NCBI RefSeq assembly: GCF_041928815.1
Contig: NZ_JBHFEI010000015.1
Span: 14,632-78,631 of the forward strand
Origin: JBHFEI01 sp041928815
GTDB lineage: Bacteria > Pseudomonadota > Alphaproteobacteria > Rhizobiales > Rhizobiaceae
Direction: 5' to 3'
DNA length: 64,000 nt
In this document: positions 1-8,830 of the stretch, piece by piece
Layout of the letters: the number at the start of each line of letters is the position of its first letter
Numbering within the stretch: position 1 is the stretch's first letter
Program-made: the position numbers and the translations under genes
The notes under the pieces: model-generated
What the model was told of the DNA's origin: nothing
The model's input: only the letters and a program-made list of their open reading frames with translations
Databases searched by the model: none

Positions 1-254
1 GGGCGCGCCGCGGCGAGAAAGCGGGCGGCGACCAGCGCGAAGGGCCAGGCAAGCGTTCCGCCGATGAAATAGAGCTGCATCACCTCCGGCAGGCGGCCCG
101 TGGCGCCGATGCGCAGCGTGATCGACGCGGAGGCCGAAAGCGCCATGGCCATGCCCCAGAGCGGCGCTCCGGCGAGAAGAAGGCGGGCGGGCGGCAGGCT
201 CGCGCGAAGCCGCGGGCGGAGCCCTTTGCCCGTTGCCGCCCCGCCGGAGGTCAT
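1..254 (-). CDS. Membrane protein, N-terminal part (truncated by window edge)
   Basis: Reading leftward from an ATG at 254, 84 codons stay open to the window edge, so only the N-terminus is visible. It has a basic leader (about residues 10-24) and two hydrophobic stretches (about 24-48 and 60-82) that look like membrane segments. Its ATG overlaps the stop of the upstream DUF2259 gene by an ATGA junction, so it is very probably translated as the third gene of an rpe-DUF2259 operon. I do not recognise the family from this fragment. Confidence 0.55.
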   Translation of the reverse strand, partial: MTSGGAATGKGLRPRLRASLPPARLLLAGAPLWGMAMALSASASITLRIGATGRLPEVMQLYFIGGTLAWPFALVAARFLAAAR

Positions 255-994
255 CGCGGCGTTGCCGGCACGGGCAGGGCGATCCAGCGCCCGTTCGATC
301 CCTCGAAGCCGACCGATTTCACGAGGACGAAGACGACCTGCGTCGTCATGCCGGTGTCGTCGTCGAAGGCCATGACGCCGCCGATCCGGTAGCCGGTCGG
401 GCACTGGCGGCTGGCCGGCACCCGCGTGTCGTCGGCGATGACGAGGCCGGCGGCCTTGCCCTCGCGCTCGGTCATCACGAGCCGGAAGCCGCGCACGCTT
501 TCGACGACGTCCTTGCACGGGCCGTCGGCCGGAAACGTCTTTTCCTCGAGCGCCAGCCGCGTGCTGCGGCCGGACGGGCCCTCGCTCGGGAACATGTCAT
601 AGGCGAGCGCATGCGGTGCGCTGTCGACCTCCGTTTCGGGATTGAAGGCAAGCAGCCGGCCGGGATGGTCCGGCAGGCGATAGGCGTCGATGATCGGCGC
701 GGCGGCGCGGCGCGCCTCGCGCCGCGCGCGGTTCAGCCCGCGCTCGCCTTCCTCCTGGATCACGATGCGCACCGGCGCGCCGGGCATGAAGCGGTCCTCG
801 ACCGTGTCGAGGACATAGATGTTGGAATAGCCGAAGCCGGATCCGTCCTGGATGCCGTATTCCTCGAAGGCGAAGACCTTGCCGTCTGAGGAAAACCCGA
901 TCGGTTGCAGGCTGGCGATATCGCCGGCATGCGCCACAGACGGCGCGGCGGCGAGCGCGATCAGCAGCGCCAGCGTCCTCATGGGCCGCGTCAT
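251..994 (-). CDS. DUF2259-type secreted protein
   Basis: A 247-residue protein with a clear signal peptide (hydrophobic stretch about 7-18, Ala-rich site near AHA-GD). The mature part contains the 'GFSSDGKVFAFEEYGIQDGSG' type of segment that I associate with the DUF2259 family of predicted secreted proteins; its function is unknown. It is probably periplasmic. The ATG at 994 overlaps the rpe stop by an ATGA junction, which favours it over a second Met at 982. Its own stop overlaps the next gene in the same way, so all three appear translationally coupled. Confidence 0.7.
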   Translation of the reverse strand: MTRPMRTLALLIALAAAPSVAHAGDIASLQPIGFSSDGKVFAFEEYGIQDGSGFGYSNIYVLDTVEDRFMPGAPVRIVIQEEGERGLNRARREARRAAAPIIDAYRLPDHPGRLLAFNPETEVDSAPHALAYDMFPSEGPSGRSTRLALEEKTFPADGPCKDVVESVRGFRLVMTEREGKAAGLVIADDTRVPASRQCPTGYRIGGVMAFDDDTGMTTQVVFVLVKSVGFEGSNGRWIALPVPATPR

Positions 995-1668
995 CCGCGG
1001 GCCGCTTCCGCCGGCCTGCGGATCGCCTCGATGGCGGCGCGATAGGCCTCGACGGAACCGCCCCTGAAGATCGCGGAACCGGCGACCAGAACGTTGGCGC
1101 CCGCCTTCGCGACCGTCGCCGCCGTGTCGACGCCGATGCCGCCGTCGACCTCGATGTCGATCGGCCGGTCGCCGACCAGCGCCCGGACGCGGCGGATCTT
1201 GTCCTCCATCGCCGGGATGAAGCTCTGTCCGCCGAAGCCCGGATTGACGGTCATCACCAAAATAAGGTCGACCGTGTCGAGCACCTCTTCCAGCACGCCG
1301 AGCGGCGTCCCCGGATTGAGCGACACGCCGGCCTTCTTGCCGAGGCTGCGCACCGTCTGCAGCGAACGGTGAAGATGCGGTCCGGCCTCGGCATGGACCG
1401 TCAGCGAATCGCAGCCCGCCCTGGCGAAGGCTTCGAGGTAGGGGTCGGCCGGCGCAATCATCAGGTGGCAGTCGAAATGCGCCGTCGTGTGCGGCCGCAA
1501 CGCCCGGATCACGTCGGCGCCGAAGGAGATGTTCGGCACGAAATGTCCGTCCATCACGTCGAGATGCACCCAGTCGGCACCCGCGGCGACCACGTCGCGG
1601 ACTTCTTCCCCGAGCCGGGCGTAATCGGCGGCGAGGATGGACGGGGCGATGCGTACGGGACGGTTCAT
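991..1668 (-). CDS. rpe: Ribulose-phosphate 3-epimerase
   Basis: 225 residues, the usual length for Rpe, which interconverts D-ribulose 5-phosphate and D-xylulose 5-phosphate in the cytosol for the pentose phosphate or Calvin pathways. Family signatures are clear: IAPSILAADYARLGEE near the N-terminus, HLDVMDGHFVPN (metal-binding His and catalytic Asp), FDCHLMI, TVNPGFGGQ, and EVDGGI with the second catalytic Asp. The start is the ATG before NRPVRIAPSIL, because the frame remains open upstream without family similarity. It heads a three-gene leftward set with the DUF2259 protein and a membrane protein. Confidence 0.97.
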   Translation of the reverse strand: MNRPVRIAPSILAADYARLGEEVRDVVAAGADWVHLDVMDGHFVPNISFGADVIRALRPHTTAHFDCHLMIAPADPYLEAFARAGCDSLTVHAEAGPHLHRSLQTVRSLGKKAGVSLNPGTPLGVLEEVLDTVDLILVMTVNPGFGGQSFIPAMEDKIRRVRALVGDRPIDIEVDGGIGVDTAATVAKAGANVLVAGSAIFRGGSVEAYRAAIEAIRRPAEAARG

Positions 1669-1721
1669 GGTCTGTGGCTCCGGGATGCGGGGGGAGACGG
1701 CCGCGACGATGCGGCCGGGAC

Positions 1722-2819
1722 TTATTCTGTCTCGCCGGCCTCCGGCGGGACGAAACGGCCGTTGCGCCATTCGAGCAGGCGATAGGGATTGTCGGCAAGC
1801 TCATGGCCGGCGGTGAAGCGGATCTCCCCGATCGCCGTCGGATAGGGATGATCGACGAGCGCGGCGTCGAGCGCGATCTCCGCTGCCTCAGCCCGGTCCT
1901 TCGCCTGTTCGAGGAGCGTCACGGCCGCGAAGGCGGGAAGCACATAGCCGTCCGGCACGAGGCCTGCCTGCGTCATCGCGGCGGCGGTGTCGCGCGCTGC
2001 CGGCAGCGTCGCCGCCTCGGGCAGCGCGATCGCCTGCACGCCGTCGCGCAGGCGAACCGGCTGGTCGGCCGCCAGCAGCGCCTCACCGCCGAGAAGGGTG
2101 AGGCCGATGCCCTCGGAGGCCGCGTCGCGGGCGATGATGGCGGCATCCTGCCGGTCGCCGCCGATGAAGACATGGGTCGCCCCGCTCTTCTGCAGCCGCC
2201 GCACGAGGGCGACCTGCTGTTCCTGCGCGGGCCGGTAGGTATCGGAGAAGATCGGCGTCAATCCGCTTTCCGCGAGCGACGTGCGGACGCTGTCGACGAG
2301 TTCGCGGCCGTAGATGGTGCCGTCCTCGACGAAGGCGACCGGCTCGCCGCTCCAGCGGTTGAGGATGATCTCGGCGGCTTTCCGCGCTTCCGCCGTGCTG
2401 TCGGGCGCGAGGCGGAAGAACGGCCAGCCCTTCTTGCGGGCGTCCTCCATCAGGATGCCCGAGCGGACGCCGAGCGTGACGACCGGAACGGGCTTGCCGG
2501 CAAGCGCCGGAAGCACCGCTTCAAGGCTTTCCGTACAGAGAAATCCGATCGCGGCCTCCGCGCCGCTGTCGATGACGGCCTTTGCCAGTGCGGCACCGTC
2601 CGATGGCTCGCATGTCTCGGCGATGGAAACGATCTCGCTGCCGCGCTCGCCCGCCTGGAAGCCGGCGCCGGCCAGCACCTGCGCCCCGAGCGCCGCGTAA
2701 GGGCCGGAGGTCGGCGCCACCACGGCGATCTTCAGACCGGCCGCGCTGGCGGAGCCGGCGGCGAAAACAAGGATCAGGGCAAGGCCGGCGGCCGCCTGAA
2801 ACACTCCCTGTCGCGTCAC
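1722..2819 (-). CDS. ABC transporter substrate-binding protein, Leu/Ile/Val-binding type
   Basis: About 365 residues with an N-terminal signal peptide (GVFQAAAGLALILVFAAGSASA) followed by LKIAVVAPTSGPYAALGAQVLAGA, the opening of type I periplasmic binding proteins of the branched-chain amino acid family (Peripla_BP_6). Such proteins deliver ligands to an ABC importer or act as sensors, but no permease or ATPase is in the window, so the ligand is unknown. The start is uncertain: the GTG at 2819 sits just before the signal peptide, another GTG lies at 2828, and the frame is open further upstream. It lies 53 bases upstream of rpe on the same strand and may be co-transcribed. Confidence 0.75.
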   Translation of the reverse strand: MTRQGVFQAAAGLALILVFAAGSASAAGLKIAVVAPTSGPYAALGAQVLAGAGFQAGERGSEIVSIAETCEPSDGAALAKAVIDSGAEAAIGFLCTESLEAVLPALAGKPVPVVTLGVRSGILMEDARKKGWPFFRLAPDSTAEARKAAEIILNRWSGEPVAFVEDGTIYGRELVDSVRTSLAESGLTPIFSDTYRPAQEQQVALVRRLQKSGATHVFIGGDRQDAAIIARDAASEGIGLTLLGGEALLAADQPVRLRDGVQAIALPEAATLPAARDTAAAMTQAGLVPDGYVLPAFAAVTLLEQAKDRAEAAEIALDAALVDHPYPTAIGEIRFTAGHELADNPYRLLEWRNGRFVPPEAGETE

Positions 2820-3105
2820 TCCGTCCACGCCCTCGTCCCGTCGTCCGTGCCGCACGCCACGCTCTCCGCAATCGCTGACGATCAAGGGAAACCGTGCCGT
2901 TTCGATCATGAGATACAGCATTTCGTTCGCGCCCGGCCCTGGCGCGTGCCGCTGTGGCCGGATCCGTTCGCCCGACCGGCCCTGTTTTACTGGAGAGCGG
3001 ACCTGCGTCAAAGGAAAAGATCAGAGGTTACCGATACTTCGCCATGCCTTTCGGGCCGTTTGGTGAATTTCCGCCACGCTGCTTTCAAATTTTTCGTGAG
3101 CGGCT

Positions 3106-3639
3106 ATGTATGAAGCAGATGCGCGCAGGGAGGCGATGCTGGAATCGATCGATCAGGAGAGGCTGGCCTACCGAGAGGCGATGAGCCGGCTGGCGGCGCA
3201 TGTGCAGATCCTGACGGCGTCGACGGGATCCGAGAGGCGCGGCCTGACGGTGACGGCGGCCTGTTCCGTCTCCGACACGCCGCCGACGCTGCTCGTCTGC
3301 ATCAATGCCGCCAATCCGCGCAACGGTCTCTTCGAACAGAGCGGCGCCTTTGCCCTGAACCTGCTCGGTCCGGGAGACGAAGCGCTCGCCGACGCCTTTG
3401 CCGGGCGCGGCGGCCTCGACCACGACGACCGTTTCGCCCGGGCAGACTGGACGACGCTCGTCACCGGCGCGCCGATCCTCGCCCACGCCGTCGTCGCCTT
3501 CGACTGCCGGCTCGTCGAGGCCCGCACCGTCGCCAGCCACCGCATTCTCATCGGCGAGGTCGCCTCGATCCTGCTCGGGGTGGAAAAACAGGCGCTCACC
3601 TATTTCAACCGCAGCTATTATGCGCTGACGGGAACCTGA
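3106..3639 (+). CDS. Flavin reductase-domain protein
   Basis: 177 residues of the HpaC/flavin reductase-like FMN-binding fold: LTVTAACSVSDTPPTLLVCINAANPRN, FALNLLGPGDEALADAFAG and a C-terminal LTYFNRSYYAL. Family members reduce free FMN or FAD with NAD(P)H, often for a partner monooxygenase, but no monooxygenase lies nearby. An in-frame Met at 3136 follows a GGGAGG with only two bases of spacing, so the start could be 30 bases later. The MoxR gene begins 10 bases downstream, so it is probably the first gene of the molybdenum-hydroxylase accessory operon. Confidence 0.85.
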   Translation: MYEADARREAMLESIDQERLAYREAMSRLAAHVQILTASTGSERRGLTVTAACSVSDTPPTLLVCINAANPRNGLFEQSGAFALNLLGPGDEALADAFAGRGGLDHDDRFARADWTTLVTGAPILAHAVVAFDCRLVEARTVASHRILIGEVASILLGVEKQALTYFNRSYYALTGT

Positions 3640-3649
3640 GGAACACGGC

Positions 3650-4564
3650 ATGACGGCGCTCCCGGCATCGATCACGGAAACGGCGGATCTCCTCGAACGC
3701 CATGGCTATCTCGCCGGCACGGCGCTGGCGACGGTGGTGTTCCTGTCGCTGCGGATGGGACGGCCGCTGTTCCTCGAGGGCGAGGCGGGCGTCGGCAAGA
3801 CGGAAATCGCCAAGGTGCTGGCCAAGGCGCTCGGCCGGCCGCTGATCCGCCTGCAATGCTACGAAGGGCTCGACGTCTCCTCGGCCGTCTACGAGTGGAA
3901 CTATCCGGCGCAGATGCTGGAGATCCGCCTTGCCGAAGCGACGGGGGCCACGGACCGCGCCCGCATCGAGGGTGACCTCTTTTCCGAACGCTTCCTGATC
4001 CGCCGTCCGGTGCTGCAGGCGATTTCCGCGCCGGCAGGGCAGGCGCCGGTGTTCCTGATCGACGAGCTCGACCGGACGGACGAGGCCTTCGAGGCCTTCC
4101 TGCTCGAAGTCCTGTCGGATTTCCAGGTCACCATTCCCGAACTCGGCACGGTGCGCGCCAGCGAGCCGCCGATCGTGATCATCACCACCAACCGCACCCG
4201 CGAGGTGCACGACGCGCTGAAGCGGCGCTGCCTCTACCACTGGGTCGACTATCCGGCCGCAGCGCAGGAACTGGCGATCGTCGAGCGCCGGGTTCCCGGC
4301 TGCAATGCGGCGCTGTCGCGCGAGATCGTTGCCTATGTCCAGAAGCTGCGCGGCCTCGACCTCTTCAAGAATCCGGGCGTCGCCGAGACAATCGACTGGG
4401 CGGTGGCGCTGACCGAGCTCGACCGGGTGGCGCTCGATCCGGAAACGATCTCGGACACGCTCGGCACGCTCTTGAAATACCAGGACGACATCGCCCGCAT
4501 CGGCGGCGGCGAGGGCGCGCGCCTCCTGGAGGAGGTGCGGGCCGACCTGCGCGCGGCCGGCTGA
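3650..4564 (+). CDS. MoxR-family AAA+ ATPase (CoxD-like)
   Basis: 304 residues. Walker A GEAGVGKT at 44-51, Walker B VFLIDEL at 134-140, and TTNRTREVHDALKRRCLYHW, the sensor and arginine-finger region of MoxR ATPases. CoxD-type MoxR proteins work with a VWA partner to insert or mature metal cofactors, as in the CO dehydrogenase (cox) system. GAGGA lies 8 bases before the ATG. The VWA partner gene begins one base after its stop, the conserved MoxR-VWA pairing. Confidence 0.92.
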   Translation: MTALPASITETADLLERHGYLAGTALATVVFLSLRMGRPLFLEGEAGVGKTEIAKVLAKALGRPLIRLQCYEGLDVSSAVYEWNYPAQMLEIRLAEATGATDRARIEGDLFSERFLIRRPVLQAISAPAGQAPVFLIDELDRTDEAFEAFLLEVLSDFQVTIPELGTVRASEPPIVIITTNRTREVHDALKRRCLYHWVDYPAAAQELAIVERRVPGCNAALSREIVAYVQKLRGLDLFKNPGVAETIDWAVALTELDRVALDPETISDTLGTLLKYQDDIARIGGGEGARLLEEVRADLRAAG

Positions 4565-4565
4565 G

Positions 4566-5777
4566 ATGGGCGGGGCCGAAGACGGCCGTTTCGCCGACAA
4601 TATCGTGCATTTCGCGCGCCTTCTGCGGCGGGCGGGCATGAAGGTCGGGCCGGCCGCCGTGATCGACGCGATCGAGGCGGCGCGGGTTGCCGGGGTCGGT
4701 TCGCGGGAGGTCTTCCATGCCACGCTCGGCGCCGTTTTCGTCAAGCGCCGGGAGGACCAGCCCGTCTTCGACGAGGCCTTTGCGAGCTACTGGCGCTCGC
4801 GCGACGTCGTCGGCAAGCTGATCGCGCTGATGTCGCCGTCGCGGCAGAAGGCCGCGACGGAGGAAAGGCGTAAGGCGGGCGAGACACGGGTGAGCGATGC
4901 GCTTCTCGCCGGGCGCGAGCGGCGCGCGGTCGAGAAGGAAGAGGAGCGGATCGAGATCGACGCCCGGCTGACGGCGTCGGAACGGGACGTGCTGCGCCAC
5001 ACCGACTTCGCCCAGATGACGGCGGCGGAAATCGCCGCCGCGAAACGGGCGATGGCCGGCCTCGTCCTTCCCGACGATCGCGTGCCGACGCGGCGTTTCC
5101 GTCCGGCCCTGCGCCCCGGCCGGATCGATCCGCGGGCGACGATGCGCGACGCGATGCGGATCGGGGGCGGCATCATCCTGCCGAAATTTCGCAAGCGGCG
5201 CGTCGTCCACCCGCCGCTCGTCGTCATCGCCGACATTTCAGGCTCGATGAGCCAGTATACCCGCATCTTCCTGCATTTCCTGCATGCGCTGACCGAGCGG
5301 CGGCGGCGCGTGCACACCTTCGTCTTCGGCACGCGGCTCACCAACGTCACGCGCCAGATGCGCCATCGCGATCCCGACGAGGCCTTTGCCGAACTCTCCG
5401 CCCTCGTCAACGACTGGTCCGGTGGGACGCGGATCGGAGAAACGCTGAAGCTCTTCAATCGCCGCTGGTCGCGCCGCGTGCTCGGGCAGGGGGCGGTCTT
5501 GCTGCTGATCACGGACGGCCTGGAGCGCGACGACACGCAGGAGCTTGAAAGCGAGATCGACCGGCTGCACCGCTCCTGCCGCCGGCTGATCTGGCTCAAT
5601 CCGCTGCTGCGCTTCGAGGGGTTTTCGCCGCGCGCGCGCGGCGTCCGCGCGATGCTGCCGCATGTTGACGAATTGCGCGCCGTACACAATCTTCAGGCGC
5701 TGGAGGATCTGGTCTCCGCCCTCTCCGGGCAGGGGGGCGGCGCCTCCGATCCGCGCCGCTTTCTCGAGCGGCGATGA
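4566..5777 (+). CDS. VWA-domain protein, CoxE family
   Basis: 403 residues. The N-terminal half is helical, including a charged stretch (about 100-140). The C-terminal half is a von Willebrand A domain with the MIDAS motif DISGSMS at 223-229 and a later WSGGTRIGETL containing the MIDAS Thr. CoxE acts with the CoxD MoxR ATPase in maturing molybdenum hydroxylases (established for carboxydotrophs; here inferred from adjacency). The gene starts 1 base after moxR. Confidence 0.92.
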   Translation: MGGAEDGRFADNIVHFARLLRRAGMKVGPAAVIDAIEAARVAGVGSREVFHATLGAVFVKRREDQPVFDEAFASYWRSRDVVGKLIALMSPSRQKAATEERRKAGETRVSDALLAGRERRAVEKEEERIEIDARLTASERDVLRHTDFAQMTAAEIAAAKRAMAGLVLPDDRVPTRRFRPALRPGRIDPRATMRDAMRIGGGIILPKFRKRRVVHPPLVVIADISGSMSQYTRIFLHFLHALTERRRRVHTFVFGTRLTNVTRQMRHRDPDEAFAELSALVNDWSGGTRIGETLKLFNRRWSRRVLGQGAVLLLITDGLERDDTQELESEIDRLHRSCRRLIWLNPLLRFEGFSPRARGVRAMLPHVDELRAVHNLQALEDLVSALSGQGGGASDPRRFLERR

Positions 5778-5819
5778 GGCGCGCGGTCAGATGGCATCCG
5801 GTTGACAGGGAGAGGAACG

Positions 5820-6143
5820 ATGGCAGGCGATGAGACCGATCCGCTGAGCGTCGCACAACGCTGGCGACAGGACGGGCGCAAGGTCGCACTCGCGACCGTC
5901 GTGGAGACGTGGGGGTCCGCCCCGCGCGCCGCCGGCAGCCATCTCGTCGTCGACGGTGACGGACATTTCCACGGCTCGGTCTCGGGCGGGTGCGTCGAGG
6001 GCGCGGTGATCGCCGAAGCCGCCGAGGTGATCGCCTCGGGCGATGCGCGGATGCTCGACTTCGGCGTCGCGGACGAAACGGCCTGGCGCGTCGGTCTCTC
6101 CTGTGGCGGGCGCATCCGCGTCTATGTCGAAAGGCTCGGGTGA
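5820..6143 (+). CDS. XdhC/CoxI-family protein, N-terminal-domain half
   Basis: 107 residues matching the first domain of XdhC/CoxI: ALATVVETWGSAPRAAGSHLVV, GSVSGGCVEGAVIAEA and the SCGG motif. XdhC proteins bind molybdenum cofactor and help load it into xanthine dehydrogenase-type enzymes. The ATG at 5820 is chosen over 5802 because AGGGAGAGG lies just upstream. The usual second (Rossmann) domain is encoded by the next gene, so the family is split into two proteins here, as in other cox-type operons. Confidence 0.88.
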   Translation: MAGDETDPLSVAQRWRQDGRKVALATVVETWGSAPRAAGSHLVVDGDGHFHGSVSGGCVEGAVIAEAAEVIASGDARMLDFGVADETAWRVGLSCGGRIRVYVERLG

Positions 6144-6841
6144 TCCCCATGAAGATCGCCGATCTCGAAGCGCTCAATCAAGCGCGCATGTCGCGCCGCG
6201 CGGCCGTCTACGTGGCGGACCTCGACGCGTCGGGTTCCGGCCGTGTGGTCTTCCGCGACGGTCTGAAGTCTGAAGCGAACCCGCTGGCGCAGGCGGTCGA
6301 GGCGGCGTTCCGCTCCGGCAGGTCCGGTCTCGTGACGATCGACGGGCGCGATGTCTTCCTGAACGTGCACGTCCCGGCCGCCCGCATCGTCGTCATCGGC
6401 GCGGTGCATATTTCCCAGGCGCTTGCGAGGATCGCGGCGATCGCCGGCTTCGACGTGACGATCATCGACCCGCGCACGGCCTTCGCCACGCGTGAGCGCT
6501 TTCCCGATGTCCGCCTTCTCGCCGACTGGCCGGACGAGGTGCTGGCGGGCGAGCCGCTCGACGCCTATACCGCGCTCGTCGCGGTGACGCATGATCCGAA
6601 GATCGACGACCAACCGCTGGTCGCTGCCCTTCGTGCCGGCTGCTTCTATGTCGGCGCGCTTGGCAGCCGCAAGACCCATGCGAAAAGGGTGGAGCGTCTT
6701 GCCGAAGCCGGTGCCTCGCCGGATGAGATCGCCCGGATCGCCGCACCGATCGGCCTCGATATCGGCGCGGCGACGCCGGCGGAGATCGCCGTCGCCATCC
6801 TTGCCCAGGTCATCGCGGCGCTCCGGAAGGCGCCCGCGTGA
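6140..6841 (+). CDS. XdhC/CoxI-family protein, Rossmann-domain half
   Basis: About 233 residues. The C-terminal XdhC Rossmann domain is visible as ARIVVIGAVHISQALARIAAIAGFDVTIIDPR, VAVTHDPKIDDQPL, FYVGALGSRKTHAKRVERL and PIGLDIGAATPAEIAVAILAQ. A GTG at 6140 gives a GTGA overlap with the preceding gene and has AAAGG five bases upstream; the ATG at 6149 is the alternative. It likely completes the split XdhC function. The next gene begins with another GTGA overlap, so these genes are translationally coupled. Confidence 0.87.
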   Translation: MIPMKIADLEALNQARMSRRAAVYVADLDASGSGRVVFRDGLKSEANPLAQAVEAAFRSGRSGLVTIDGRDVFLNVHVPAARIVVIGAVHISQALARIAAIAGFDVTIIDPRTAFATRERFPDVRLLADWPDEVLAGEPLDAYTALVAVTHDPKIDDQPLVAALRAGCFYVGALGSRKTHAKRVERLAEAGASPDEIARIAAPIGLDIGAATPAEIAVAILAQVIAALRKAPA

Positions 6842-8469
6842 TCTTCGGACCCGTCGCCACCGCCGATGCCGCAGGCGCGATCCTCGCCCATGCCCTGCGA
6901 CTCGACGGCTTTTCCCGTTCCAAGGGGCATGTCCTGACGGACGGCGATATCGCCGCCATCGGCCAAAGGGGTATCGGTTCGCTGATCGTCGCACGGCTCG
7001 AGCCCGGCGACGTGCTGGAGGACGCGGCAGCGGCGCGGATCGCATCACCGCTTGTAAGCGCCGGCACCAGCCTTTCGCCCGCAAGCACCGGGCGCGTCAA
7101 CGTCTTCGCCCGGCATGACGGGCTCTTCGTCGCGGATCGCCGGACGATCGACCGTGTCAACCGGATCGATCCGGCGATCACGCTCGCCTGCCTGCCCGAC
7201 CGCGCGCCGGTGCGGACCGGCGACATGGTGGCGACCGTCAAGATCATTCCGCTCGCCGTCGCCGGAGGCTGCGTCGATGCGGCGGTGGCGGCGCTCTCCG
7301 CCGCATCCGCGATGACGGTCAAGCCGTTCCGCCCGCATCGCACCCTCCTCGTCGCGACGGAACTGCCCGGCCTGAAGCCGTCGGTCATGGACAAGACGCG
7401 ACGGACGCTGGAGGCGCGCCTGCGCCGCCTGGGATCGCCGCCCGTCACCGAAATCCGCGTCGCCCATGACGAGGCGGCGCTCGCCCGCGTGCTCGCCGGG
7501 CACGCAAACGCGGCCGATCTGGTGATCGTGTTCGGCGCCTCCGCCGTGACCGACCCTGCGGATGTGATTCCCGGTGCGATCCGCATGGCCGGCGGCAGGG
7601 TTATCCATGTCGGCATGCCCGTCGATCCGGGCAATCTTCTGGTGCTCGGCCGCATCGGCGCCGTCCCGGTGATCGGCGCGCCCGGTTGCGCCCGCAGCCC
7701 GAAGGAGAACGGCTTTGACTGGATCCTGCAGCGTATTCTCGCCGGCGAGGACCCGGGGCCTGACGAGATTACCGGCCTCGGTGTCGGAGGTCTGCTGATG
7801 GAGATTTCGACCCGGCCGCAGCCGCGCGACGCGCAGGACGCGGAGGATGCGCATGATCCCGCCGCCATACCGGTCGCCACCATCGTGCTGGCGGCCGGGC
7901 GCGCCAGCCGCATGGGCGCCGGTGGCCACCACAAGCTGCTCGCCGAATTCGGCGGCGTTCCGCTGGTCCGGCGCAGCGTCGAGACCGCGCTTGCCGTGCC
8001 CGGCGCCGATGTGACGGTGGTGACCGGCCACAGGGAGGGCGATATTCGCGACGCGCTTTCGGGACTTGGGGTGAGGATTGTCCACAATCCCGACCATGCG
8101 AGCGGGATGGCCTCCTCGCTGATCGCCGGGCTCGATGCCGTCGGGAAGGAGATACAGGGCATCCTCGTGCTTCTTGCCGACATGCCGGCAATCACCGACG
8201 GTCACCTGACGGCGCTCATCGAGGCATTCCGCGCGAAAGGCGGGCAGGCGATCGTCAGGGCGAGCGCGGGCGAAAAGCGCGGCAATCCGGTGATCCTGCC
8301 GCGATCGACCTTCGACGCGATCCGGAGGCTTTCCGGCGATGTCGGCGCCCGTCCCGTCATAGAGACATCGGGCCTGCCGGTCGTCGACATCGACATCGGC
8401 GACGCCGCACGGCTCGACCTCGACACGGCCGAGGCCGTCATCGCCGCCGGCGGCAGCCTGAGAGGATAG
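6838..8469 (+). CDS. Molybdopterin-binding / nucleotidyltransferase fusion (MoeA-like + MocA-like)
   Basis: 543 residues in two parts. Residues about 1-320 resemble a MoeA-like molybdopterin-binding region (DLVIVFGASAVTDPADVIPGAI, GCARSPKENGFDWIL). A linker at about 322-344 leads to an NTP-transferase domain with LAAGRASRMG at 351-360 and LLADMPAITDGHL, as in MocA, the molybdenum cofactor cytidylyltransferase. Together these suggest formation of the MCD cofactor used by xanthine dehydrogenase/CO dehydrogenase enzymes. It starts with GTG overlapping the previous stop. Confidence 0.88.
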   Translation: MIFGPVATADAAGAILAHALRLDGFSRSKGHVLTDGDIAAIGQRGIGSLIVARLEPGDVLEDAAAARIASPLVSAGTSLSPASTGRVNVFARHDGLFVADRRTIDRVNRIDPAITLACLPDRAPVRTGDMVATVKIIPLAVAGGCVDAAVAALSAASAMTVKPFRPHRTLLVATELPGLKPSVMDKTRRTLEARLRRLGSPPVTEIRVAHDEAALARVLAGHANAADLVIVFGASAVTDPADVIPGAIRMAGGRVIHVGMPVDPGNLLVLGRIGAVPVIGAPGCARSPKENGFDWILQRILAGEDPGPDEITGLGVGGLLMEISTRPQPRDAQDAEDAHDPAAIPVATIVLAAGRASRMGAGGHHKLLAEFGGVPLVRRSVETALAVPGADVTVVTGHREGDIRDALSGLGVRIVHNPDHASGMASSLIAGLDAVGKEIQGILVLLADMPAITDGHLTALIEAFRAKGGQAIVRASAGEKRGNPVILPRSTFDAIRRLSGDVGARPVIETSGLPVVDIDIGDAARLDLDTAEAVIAAGGSLRG

Positions 8470-8474
8470 CGAGA

Positions 8475-8789
8475 ATGGACAATGCCGATATCGAGGACAT
8501 GTTCCAGTCGCTCGGGCCGGTGACGATCCGGCGCATGTTCGGCGGCAAGGGGATCTACAGCGACGGCCGGATCCTTGCGCTTGAGATTTACGGTGAGGTT
8601 CTTCTCAAGGCGGACGCGGAAACGGCGCCGGTCTTCGAGGCGGCCGGAAGCCGGCAATGGACCTATGATGGAAAGGGCAAGCCGGTGCGCATGCCCTACT
8701 GGTCGATCCCCGACAGCGCTCTCGACGATCCCGACGACATGGCGCAGTGGATCCGCCTGGCGAAGGAAGCGTCGCTGCGGGCAAAATAA
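8475..8789 (+). CDS. TfoX N-terminal-domain protein
   Basis: 104 residues, essentially the TfoX N-terminal domain: LGPVTIRRMFGGKGIYSDGRILAL, EVLLKAD and VRMPYWSIPDSALDDPDDMAQWIRLA. The domain occurs alone in many alphaproteobacteria and its role there is unclear; competence regulation is known only for longer proteobacterial TfoX. It starts 5 bases after the MoeA/MocA fusion, so it may be the last gene of that operon. It is convergent with the helicase gene. Confidence 0.85.
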   Translation: MDNADIEDMFQSLGPVTIRRMFGGKGIYSDGRILALEIYGEVLLKADAETAPVFEAAGSRQWTYDGKGKPVRMPYWSIPDSALDDPDDMAQWIRLAKEASLRAK

Positions 8790-8830
8790 CCGGAGCGTGC
8801 GACGCCCGCCGTTCTGCGGCCGGACCCTGA

